A DNA stretch of 64,000 bases from Vitreimonas flagellata (GTDB taxonomy: Bacteria > Pseudomonadota > Alphaproteobacteria > Caulobacterales > Aquidulcibacteraceae). Positions 1 through 7,000 of this stretch are shown here, one piece after another. Position numbers and translations under genes: made by a program. The notes under the pieces are model-generated. The model ran no database searches and was not told where the DNA came from. It was given only the letters and a program-made list of their open reading frames with translations. The stretch is from contig NZ_SBJL01000001.1 in the NCBI RefSeq assembly GCF_004634425.1, forward strand, positions 841,001-905,000, read 5' to 3'. How positions within the stretch are numbered: position 1 is the first letter of the stretch; every line of letters begins with the position of its first letter.

Positions 1-1801
1 CGGCGCGAACTTCGGCGCGCTCGGACACTTCCGGCACCGCCACGTCCCACCACCAGCCGCCGGCCTCCGTCGTCTTCAGCGGATCAGTGTCGATCACGAT
101 AACGCTCGTGTGATCCGCTTGCTTGGCGCGCGCGAGCGCGGCTTCGAGTGCTGCGATGCTGTGCGCCTTTTCGGCAATCGCGCCCATGCTGGCGGCGTGG
201 GCGACGAAATCGACGTCCGGCAATGTTTCGTGCGCGGCGTCGGCGAGCAGATTGTTGAAAGATTCGGAGCCCGTTGAGCGCTGCAGACGATTGATGCAGC
301 CATAGCCGCGATTGTCGAGCACGACGATGGTGAGCTTCTTGCCGAGCATCACCGACGTCGCGATCTCGGAATTCATCATCAGGTAAGAGCCATCGCCGAC
401 CATGACGACGACGTCGCGTTCGGGCGCGGCGATCTTCACGCCAAGCCCGCCGGCGATTTCGTAGCCCATGCATGAAAAGCCGTATTCGAGATGGTAGCCG
501 CCGGGTTTCGCCGTGCGCCAGAGTTTGTGCAGCTCGCCCGGCAGACCACCGGCCGCGCAAACAACGACAGCATTCTCGTCCGAGTTGCGTTGCACAGCGC
601 CGATGACCTGCGCGTCGCTGGGCAGCGCTTGCGTTTTGGGCGCGGCGGTCGCGGCATCGACCGCCTTGGTCCACCCGGCGACACGGCCCGCATTCGCATC
701 ACACCAAGCGCCCGGCACTTGCCAGCCTTCAAGCTTGTTCGCGAGCGCTTGGAGCACGCTCGCCGCATCACCGATCACCGCCTCGGCGCCGTGCTTGTGT
801 GCATCATGCGCCGCGACGTTCACTTGGATCAGTTTCGCGTCCGACCGCTCAAACAACGTTCGCGAGCCGCTGGTGAAGTCTTGGAGGCGCGTGCCGAGAC
901 CAACCACGAGATCGGCAGTCGCCGCCGCCTCATTGGCCGCGCTCGAACCGGTTACGCCGATGGAGCCGAGCGCACTTGGGTGATCCCATGCGAGCGCGCC
1001 TTTGCCCGCTTGCGTTTCGGCAACGGGAAGCCCCGTCGTCTTTGCGAGTTGCGACAGGATTTGTTCAGCGCCCGCATAGAGCACACCGCCGCCGGCAATC
1101 AGCAACGGCGCTTTCGCGGCGCGGATGGCGCTCGCGAGCGATTCGATATCATTCGCTTCGGCTTGCGGCTTGCGCGCGCGCCATACGCGGCGCTCGAAGA
1201 ATCTCGCCGGAAAGTCGAACGCCTCGGCCTGCACGTCTTGGCAGAACGCCAAAGTCGCCGGGCCGCAATTCACTGGATCGAGCAATGTCGCCATCGCGCG
1301 CGGCAGCGCGTCGAGCAATTGCTCTGGCCGCACCAGGCGATCGAAATAGCGTGAGACCGGGCGGAAGCAATCATTCGCCGAGATGGCGCCATCACCGAAA
1401 TCCTCGACCTGCTGCAACACCGGATCTGGACGGCGTGACGCGTATACATCGCCCGGCATCAGCAGCACCGGCAAACGATTGACGTGCGCGAGTGCGGCGG
1501 CCGTCACCATGTTTGTAGCGCCGGGGCCGATCGACGTGGTGCAGATCATCGCGCGGCGACGACGCAGCTGCTTGGCGTATGCGATCGCCGCGTGCGCCAT
1601 CGCTTGCTCATTGTGCGCGCGATACGTCGGCAACGCATCACGCGCATCGTAGAGGGCTTCGCCGAGGCAGGCGACGTTGCCATGACCGAAAATCGCCCAG
1701 ACGCCCGCAAAGTAGGGTACTTCACGACCGTCCGCCTCGACGAACTGGTTAGCGAGATAGCGGATCGCGGCTTGCGCCGCTGTCAGACGCAGCGTGCTCA
1801 T
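1..1801 (-). CDS. iolD: 3D-(3,5/4)-trihydroxycyclohexane-1,2-dione hydrolase IolD (3' end cut by window edge)
   Basis: This ThDP-dependent enzyme opens the ring of the inositol catabolism intermediate trihydroxycyclohexane-1,2-dione to 5-deoxy-glucuronate; it is cytoplasmic. About 600 codons are visible, and the family is usually 610-640 residues, so only the extreme C-terminus is missing. It starts MSTLRLTAAQAAIRYLANQF, continues with the GVWAIFGHGNVACLGEAL segment typical of IolD, and carries the ThDP motif GDGSYLMMNSEIAT near residue 467 (about 370-402 on the plus strand). The ATG at 1801-1799 lies only 2 nt after the iolC stop, so it is translationally coupled to iolC. iolE, iolB and an mmsA-type iolA are expected beyond the left edge. 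The assignment is firm. Confidence 0.95.
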   Translation of the reverse strand, partial: MSTLRLTAAQAAIRYLANQFVEADGREVPYFAGVWAIFGHGNVACLGEALYDARDALPTYRAHNEQAMAHAAIAYAKQLRRRRAMICTTSIGPGATNMVTAAALAHVNRLPVLLMPGDVYASRRPDPVLQQVEDFGDGAISANDCFRPVSRYFDRLVRPEQLLDALPRAMATLLDPVNCGPATLAFCQDVQAEAFDFPARFFERRVWRARKPQAEANDIESLASAIRAAKAPLLIAGGGVLYAGAEQILSQLAKTTGLPVAETQAGKGALAWDHPSALGSIGVTGSSAANEAAATADLVVGLGTRLQDFTSGSRTLFERSDAKLIQVNVAAHDAHKHGAEAVIGDAASVLQALANKLEGWQVPGAWCDANAGRVAGWTKAVDAATAAPKTQALPSDAQVIGAVQRNSDENAVVVCAAGGLPGELHKLWRTAKPGGYHLEYGFSCMGYEIAGGLGVKIAAPERDVVVMVGDGSYLMMNSEIATSVMLGKKLTIVVLDNRGYGCINRLQRSTGSESFNNLLADAAHETLPDVDFVAHAASMGAIAEKAHSIAALEAALARAKQADHTSVIVIDTDPLKTTEAGGWWWDVAVPEVSERAEVRA

Positions 1802-1803
1802 CC

Positions 1804-3726
1804 CTATCTCGTATGCGCTTTCTTCGCGGCGCGCCACGCTTCGACGAGACCCGCGAGATTGTTCGCCAGCGCGGCAATCGCGGCTTCGTCGTCGATCTCA
1901 CCTTTGAGCCAGCGTTCAGCGGCGGCGCTGAAGATGGTGCGGCCCACGGCGAAACCTTTAACGATGTTCGCGCGCGCAGCCGGGCCGAAGGATTGCACGA
2001 GCTGATCGTGCGGAATGGAGAGGCCCAACAACACGACACCGCGGCAATGCGGATCGTTCTTCAGAATCGCGCGTTCAATATTGGCCCAGCTTTCGCTGTC
2101 GGCGGCGGGTTCAAGCTTCCACCAATCGGGATACACACCGATGTCGTAGAAGCGCTGGATCGCACGCGCGGCGGTTTTGGAATCCACGGCGCCATTCTTC
2201 GAAGCGATGATCTCAACCAGAAGCTCATGCCCTGTCGCACGGCATGCATCGAAAAGACGCAGCGCTTGGCGTTCCTGGCGCTCGCGCAAATCGGCCGGAT
2301 CGTCGGGGTGATAGAGGAAGAGCACTTTGACGACGTGGTTGAGCGGCCATTGCGCCAGCTCCGACGCCACGTCGGCATGCCCCGTATCAAACTCAAGCGG
2401 ACACGATTGCGGCAACTCGATCGGGCGGCCGATCCAATATGGCAAATCGGCCGCCGCCTCGAGCGCGCGCATGCCGTGGCGCCCATCAAGCAACACGCCG
2501 AAGCGTTTGTCGCCCTTGGCGAGACGATCGGCGGCGCGCAAGGCGAGCAATTTGAATTGCGCGATGCGCGCATCACTCGCACCGAGTTTCTGCGCTAAGT
2601 CTTCGAATTGCGTGCGGTGATCCGTGGCGAGCACGGTGAGTTCATCATAAACCCCGCGACGGCAGCCGACCCAATGCAGATGCGCAAGCTGGCGATCTTC
2701 GCGCAACCGACGCGGGCGCGCCTTCATGGCGAGGAAATACTCCATCTCCTCCCATGTCGGCATCGCCGGCGCGCAGCCATGACGAGAGACGACGATCGCG
2801 CCAGACGCGTTGCCTAAAGTGCAGCAGCGCTCGACGCTTTCACCGCGCAGCCAGCCGCGCAGGAAGCCGGCCATGAACGCGTCCCCCGCACCCAAGACAT
2901 TGAACACCTCGACCGGGAAGCCAGCGACGATCAGCGTCTCTTCCACCGCACCGGGGATAGCGCCCTCAAACGCAGCGCAGCCTTCTGCGCCGAGCTTCAA
3001 GATGATCAGTGCAGCGCTTTTGCTACGGATGGCGCGCAGTGCAGCGATCGTATCTATCGTACCGCCGAGAATATGAATTTCTTCCGCTGTGCCGACGATC
3101 AAATCGCACTTCGGCAGCACTTGCTGAAGTTGCAATGTAACTTGCTCGTTCGCGACGAAGCGGTTTTCACCCATGTCGCGCGATTCAAGACCCCAAAGCA
3201 CCGGGCGATAATCGACATCGAACACGACCTTGCGGCCTGCGCCCTTCGCAATGTCGATCGCCCGCATGCTTGCAGCGAACACGTTCGGCTTTGAAAGATG
3301 CGTGCCGTTGACGAGCACGGCGGCGGCAGCGCTCACAAACGTCGGATCGATGTCGCTTTCATCGAGCGCCATGTCGGCGCAATTCTCGCGATAGAAAATC
3401 AGCGGAAACGTATCGGGATCGCGGAGGCCGAGAATGACGAGTGCAGTCAAACGCTCGGCATCGGTTTTTACGCCGCGCACATCGACGCCATCGCGCACGA
3501 GTTCTTCGCGGATGAAGCGGCCCATGTGATCGCCGCCGACGCGCGTGATGAGGCCGGTTTTCAAACCAAGGCGTGCGGCGCCAATGGCCGTGTTGGTCGG
3601 GCTGCCGCCGACATATTTGGCGAAACCGCCCATGTCTTCGAGACGCCCGCCGACCTGTTGGCCGTAGAGATCGATCGACGATCTGCCGATTGTGATCAGA
3701 TCAAGCGTGCGCTCTCTCTGCGCCAT
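1804..3726 (-). CDS. iolC: 5-dehydro-2-deoxygluconokinase IolC fused to a DUF2090 aldolase-like domain
   Basis: This 640-residue fusion protein carries a PfkB/ribokinase-fold kinase at about residues 5-320 that phosphorylates 5-dehydro-2-deoxygluconate. The kinase shows the substrate segment GGSPTNTAIGAARLGL and the catalytic anion-hole motif GAGDAF near residue 279. The C-terminal half, about 325-640, is a DUF2090 TIM-barrel domain often fused to proteobacterial IolC; a role in the following aldol cleavage is family knowledge and not proven by this sequence. I chose the ATG at 3726 (MAQRERTLDLITIGR) over one 18 nt upstream because family members begin just before the first beta strand. It is the first gene of the minus-strand iolC-iolD unit and is preceded by two operator-like sites (3775-3817). 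Confidence 0.93.
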   Translation of the reverse strand: MAQRERTLDLITIGRSSIDLYGQQVGGRLEDMGGFAKYVGGSPTNTAIGAARLGLKTGLITRVGGDHMGRFIREELVRDGVDVRGVKTDAERLTALVILGLRDPDTFPLIFYRENCADMALDESDIDPTFVSAAAAVLVNGTHLSKPNVFAASMRAIDIAKGAGRKVVFDVDYRPVLWGLESRDMGENRFVANEQVTLQLQQVLPKCDLIVGTAEEIHILGGTIDTIAALRAIRSKSAALIILKLGAEGCAAFEGAIPGAVEETLIVAGFPVEVFNVLGAGDAFMAGFLRGWLRGESVERCCTLGNASGAIVVSRHGCAPAMPTWEEMEYFLAMKARPRRLREDRQLAHLHWVGCRRGVYDELTVLATDHRTQFEDLAQKLGASDARIAQFKLLALRAADRLAKGDKRFGVLLDGRHGMRALEAAADLPYWIGRPIELPQSCPLEFDTGHADVASELAQWPLNHVVKVLFLYHPDDPADLRERQERQALRLFDACRATGHELLVEIIASKNGAVDSKTAARAIQRFYDIGVYPDWWKLEPAADSESWANIERAILKNDPHCRGVVLLGLSIPHDQLVQSFGPAARANIVKGFAVGRTIFSAAAERWLKGEIDDEAAIAALANNLAGLVEAWRAAKKAHTR

Positions 3727-3774
3727 AAACCAACGGCCCTGCACACCGCGCGGACGATCAGCGCGACCTCATTT

Positions 3775-3817
3775 GCAACACGTATTCCATTTTATATATC
3801 GGTGCAACATTCATTTC
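3775..3817. promoter_or_regulatory. Pair of putative IolR operator sites upstream of iolC
   Basis: Two 14-bp sites sit in the short gap between the regulator gene and iolC: GCAA-CACGTA-TTCC at 3775-3788 and the weaker GCAA-CATTCA-TTTC at 3804-3817. Their centres are 29 bp apart. They resemble the GGAA-N6-TTCC palindrome that I recall as the RpiR-type IolR site in rhizobia. An AT-rich stretch (ttttatatatc) lies between them and could hold the iolC -10 region. Binding by the neighbouring regulator is an inference. Confidence 0.5.
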
Positions 3818-3825
3818 ACACCGCA

Positions 3826-4713
3826 TCAGCTGGCTTTACGGCGCTTTCCAGCGGGCTTGCGCGCTTGCCCTTCCGCGCGCGCTGCGACGAACGCGTAAGA
3901 GATCACAAGCGCCTGCACGAGGCACATCGTGGCGGCGAGCGAGCGGAACTTTCTGATCTCCGCCTCCTTCACCTGCAGCGCCAATGTCGCAGGCTTTGCG
4001 GTGGGGCTCACGAGCGAGTCGCTGATCGAGAGCACTTTAGCCTCATGCGAGATCGCAAGCTGCACGGCCTGGATCGTTTCGTCCGCATAAGGGTGGAAGC
4101 TGACATCGATCAGCAGATCTTGCGCCGTAATCGATTGCATCTGTTGGCGCGTGAGGCCGCCAACACCGTCCACGAAGATGGTCTTCTTGTTAAGTTGCTG
4201 GAGCGAATACGCGAGGTAGGACGAAACCGGCAGCGAACGCCGAAAGCCTACAACATAAACGCTTTCAGCCTCGTCGATCAGTTCAACGGCAGCGCGTAAA
4301 TCGGCATCCTTCACCAGCTCACGCAGATTGTTGAGCGCGAGCACGTTGCCTTCCACGAACTCGGAGAGCACTTCGGCGGGCTTGCCGCTTTCGCGCGCGT
4401 GTGCGCCTTCGGCAAACTGGCGCACGCGTTCGCTGTAGCCGAGGACCGAGCTGCCCGCGATCAGGCCGTCGCGGATCACCTTCTGCATCTGGCTGGCGCT
4501 CTCAAAGCCAATGGCTTTGGCGAAGCGCACGATGGCCGAGGGCTGCACGCCGGCGCGTTCGCCGATCACGGCCAGCGTTTCGAGCGCCACCGCGTTCGGC
4601 TCGTCCAAAACATAGCGGGCGATCTGTTGGAGGCGTTTGCTCAAATCCTCGTAGCTATCGAGGATGGCGGCACGGAGCTCCTCGCTGGATTGCGGCGGGC
4701 CTTTGCTGGACAT
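3826..4713 (-). CDS. iolR: RpiR-family transcriptional regulator, probable inositol regulator IolR
   Basis: This is a 295-residue cytoplasmic DNA-binding protein. The N-terminal RpiR helix-turn-helix is at about residues 10-85 (recognition part ERAGVQPSAIVRFAKAIGF). A sugar-isomerase (SIS) ligand domain follows at about 130-265 (VYVVGFRRSLPVSSYLAYSL ... ADETIQAVQLAISHEAKVLS), and the tail is basic. The ATG at 4713 is chosen because GGAG lies 7 nt upstream and family members begin about 10 residues before the first helix; a longer in-frame start at 4827 would run through the promoter. It lies between iolC and the divergent iolG pair, the usual place for a repressor of inositol catabolism that responds to a pathway phosphate ester. 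The ligand is not visible from sequence. Confidence 0.85.
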   Translation of the reverse strand: MSSKGPPQSSEELRAAILDSYEDLSKRLQQIARYVLDEPNAVALETLAVIGERAGVQPSAIVRFAKAIGFESASQMQKVIRDGLIAGSSVLGYSERVRQFAEGAHARESGKPAEVLSEFVEGNVLALNNLRELVKDADLRAAVELIDEAESVYVVGFRRSLPVSSYLAYSLQQLNKKTIFVDGVGGLTRQQMQSITAQDLLIDVSFHPYADETIQAVQLAISHEAKVLSISDSLVSPTAKPATLALQVKEAEIRKFRSLAATMCLVQALVISYAFVAARAEGQARKPAGKRRKAS

Positions 4714-4739
4714 GGACGCTCCGGGCGGCGGAAAGTCGC

Positions 4740-4841
4740 AGAATATATTTTCCGCACCTGGAACGCAATGAACACGCTTTCCAGGGCTTGCCAATTTCAG
4801 AATTTTCGTTCCATAAGCGAGGTCCATGCAATAGGCGTTTC
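4740..4841. promoter_or_regulatory. Four evenly spaced operator-like sites in the iolR-iolG divergent promoter
   Basis: Four 14-bp sites occupy this gap: AGAA-TATATT-TTCC (4740-4753), TGAA-CACGCT-TTCC (4769-4782), AGAA-TTTTCG-TTCC (4799-4812) and a weaker GCAA-TAGGCG-TTTC (4828-4841). Centre-to-centre distances are 29, 30 and 29 bp, close to three helical turns, so all sites face the same side of the DNA. A possible sigma-70-like promoter for iolG (TTGCCA at 4788, CATAAG at 4812, 18-bp spacer) would have the third site in its spacer. The sites are read directly; binding by the RpiR protein and the promoter are inferences. Confidence 0.6.
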
Positions 4842-4898
4842 GCGCGGGGGCCGCTTTGGGCGTTGACGCGTAGAGCGCCCGCTTCCAAGCGAGGCTTT

Positions 4899-5888
4899 AT
4901 GGCGGAAAAGATCGACGTCGCAGTCATCGGCGCAGGCCGGATGGGGCAGATTCACGGGCTGAACGCGGCGCGGCATCCGGATTTGCGGCTGCGCTATGTG
5001 ATCGATAGCGATGCGGCCGCCGCTGGCTCACTGGCTGCGACGTTTGGCGCGGAAGTCGGCACGCTTGAGCAAGCGCTAGCCGAGCCGGCGATCAAAGGCT
5101 TCGTCATCGCCAGCTCGACGGACATGCATCTAGAGCACAGCCTGGCCGTAATCGGCGCTGGCAAGGCGGCCCTGTGCGAAAAGCCTATCGATCTCGATCT
5201 CGCCAAGGCTAAGGCCGCTGCGCCGAAATTCGAGGGCGCGCAATATATTCTGGGCTTCAACCGCCGCTTCGACCCGCATGTCAGCGCGCTGCGCGAGAAG
5301 ATCCAATCTGGCGCCATCGGCCAATTGGAAACCCTGACTTTGATCAATCACGATCCAGCGGCGCCGCCGCCGGCCTTCATTCCGCGCTCGGGCGGCCTCT
5401 TCAAGGATTTCACCATACACGATTTGGACTTGGCCTACGCCCTGCTGGGTGAGCCGCCAGTTGAGATTTTTGCGACCGCCTCTTGCTTGGTCGATCCAGC
5501 AATCGCCGCAGCGGGCGATGTGGACACGGCGCGCGTCATCCTGCGGGCGGCGAGCGGCAAGCTTTGCGTGATCTCCAACACGCGCCGCAGCGGCTATGGC
5601 TATGACCAGCGCGTCGAGGCCTATGGCTCGCGCGGCATGGCGGCGACGGCGAACGAACGCCTGGACGCGGTTGAGGTCTGGAATGAAGCTGGCGCGCACG
5701 CCTCGCCCATCCGGCCCAATTTCTTGAATCGCTACGCCGCCTCTTATGCCGGCGAAATGAGCCATTTTGCCGATGTGCTGAAGGGCCGTGCGAAACCATC
5801 CGTCGGCTATGCCGAGGGCCTAATGGCGCTGGCCTGGGCCGAAGCGTGCGCGGAATCGGCGCGCACCAATTCCGTGATCAAGCTCTGA
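4899..5888 (+). CDS. iolG: Inositol 2-dehydrogenase-like Gfo/Idh/MocA oxidoreductase, copy 1
   Basis: This 329-residue NAD(P)-dependent enzyme would oxidise myo-inositol or a stereoisomer to the 2-keto form, the first step of the pathway. It has an N-terminal Rossmann fold with VIGAGRMGQIH at residues 8-18, the catalytic EKP motif (CEKPIDLD) near residue 94, and the D-x3-H motif in FKDFTIHDLDLAYALLG. The start is the ATG at 4899 with a GCGAGG Shine-Dalgarno-like sequence; the reading frame stays open upstream but lacks family sequence there. It is followed after 7 nt by a second, very similar gene, so the two form an operon. Stereoisomer preference cannot be read from sequence. Confidence 0.88.
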   Translation: MAEKIDVAVIGAGRMGQIHGLNAARHPDLRLRYVIDSDAAAAGSLAATFGAEVGTLEQALAEPAIKGFVIASSTDMHLEHSLAVIGAGKAALCEKPIDLDLAKAKAAAPKFEGAQYILGFNRRFDPHVSALREKIQSGAIGQLETLTLINHDPAAPPPAFIPRSGGLFKDFTIHDLDLAYALLGEPPVEIFATASCLVDPAIAAAGDVDTARVILRAASGKLCVISNTRRSGYGYDQRVEAYGSRGMAATANERLDAVEVWNEAGAHASPIRPNFLNRYAASYAGEMSHFADVLKGRAKPSVGYAEGLMALAWAEACAESARTNSVIKL

Positions 5889-5895
5889 GGATCCC

Positions 5896-6882
5896 ATGCA
5901 AAAGATTGCTCTTATTGGCGCGGGCCGCATCGGCCGCATCCACGCCTCCAACGTCGCCGCGCATCCCGAACTGCAACTCGCTTACGTGATCGATCCGATC
6001 GCCGATGCGGCGAAGAGCGTGGCGGAGAGCTTCGGCGCGCGCACGGCCGATCTCGACGGCGCGCTGGGCGACCCCTCGGTGACGGGCGTGATCGTCGCCT
6101 CCTCTACCGACACGCACTTGGCGTTCAGCCTGAAGGCGGCGGAAGCGAGCAAGGCGATTTTCTGCGAGAAACCGATCGATCTTGATCTCGAACGCGCGGA
6201 AGGCGCGGCGTGCAAATTCGAAGTCCTGCGCGCGAAACTCTTGTTGGCGTTCAACCGTCGCTTCGATCCGAATTTCGCGACGTTGAAGCGCAAACTTGAC
6301 GCCGGCGATGTGGGCAAGCTGGAGACGCTGCACATCACCAGCCACGATCCATCGCCGCCACCGGCGGGCTACATTCCGGTCAGCGGCGGCTTGTTCAAGG
6401 ACATGGCGATCCACGATTTCGACATGGCGCGTTGGATGCTCGGTGAAGAACCAAGCGAAGTGTTCGCGGCTGGCGCTTGCCTGGTCGATCCCGAGATCGG
6501 CCGCCTGGGCGACATCGATACGGCGAAGACGATCCTACGTACGCCGTCCGGCAAGCTCTGCGTCATCTCCAACAGCCGCCGCAGCGGCTACGGCTACGAC
6601 CAACGCATCGAAGCGTTCGGCTCCGGCGGCGCGCTCCGTGCGGGCAACGTGGTCGAGAGCACCGTGGAAGCCTGGACCGAGAGCGGCGCGCAGGCCGATC
6701 AATTCCAGAATTTTTTCCTCGATCGCTATGCACACGCATATCGCCTAGAGATCGCGCACTTCGCCGACATGCTGGTGCGCGGCGCTGCGCCCAAGATTGG
6801 CTATGCCGATGGCGTGGCGGCGCTGGCGTTGGCAACCGCGGCGCAAGCGTCGGCCAGTAATGGCGCACCGGTCGCGCTCTGA
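5896..6882 (+). CDS. iolG: Inositol 2-dehydrogenase-like Gfo/Idh/MocA oxidoreductase, copy 2
   Basis: This 328-residue tandem paralogue of the preceding gene is alignable end to end by eye, with identity clearly above half. It has the same nucleotide-binding motif (LIGAGRIGRIH), EKP motif (FCEKPIDLDL), catalytic segment FKDMAIHDFDMARWMLG and NSRRSGYGYDQR block. It is expected to oxidise an inositol isomer; two dehydrogenases of different stereochemical preference (for example myo/scyllo or D-chiro) are common in inositol loci, but this is family knowledge. It starts 7 nt after copy 1 stops and ends 23 nt before a hairpin terminator, so the pair is a complete two-gene transcript. Confidence 0.87.
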   Translation: MQKIALIGAGRIGRIHASNVAAHPELQLAYVIDPIADAAKSVAESFGARTADLDGALGDPSVTGVIVASSTDTHLAFSLKAAEASKAIFCEKPIDLDLERAEGAACKFEVLRAKLLLAFNRRFDPNFATLKRKLDAGDVGKLETLHITSHDPSPPPAGYIPVSGGLFKDMAIHDFDMARWMLGEEPSEVFAAGACLVDPEIGRLGDIDTAKTILRTPSGKLCVISNSRRSGYGYDQRIEAFGSGGALRAGNVVESTVEAWTESGAQADQFQNFFLDRYAHAYRLEIAHFADMLVRGAAPKIGYADGVAALALATAAQASASNGAPVAL

Positions 6883-6905
6883 ACGATCGCTTCAGAAATG
6901 TAAGA

Positions 6906-6939
6906 GGGCGGCGATCGCGAGGTCGCCGTCTCTTTCTTT
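6906..6939 (+). terminator. Terminator after the second iolG
   Basis: A nine-pair stem (two G-T pairs) joins 6906-6914 to 6923-6931 around an 8-nt loop and is followed by TTTCTTT at 6933-6939. It sits 23 nt after the iolG copy 2 stop codon on the same strand. Confidence 0.6.
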
Positions 6940-6951
6940 GCGCACAGCCAC

Positions 6952-6977
6952 AAAAAAGCGGCCCCTTTCGGGGCCGC
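6952..6977 (-). terminator. Rho-independent terminator of the TonB receptor gene
   Basis: A perfect 8-bp GC stem (6958-6965 with 6970-6977, loop TTTC on the plus strand) is followed, reading the minus strand, by a run of six T (plus-strand A at 6952-6957). It lies 23 nt beyond the receptor stop codon. Confidence 0.85.
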
Positions 6978-7000
6978 CAGCTTGAGGATTTGGAGGATTT

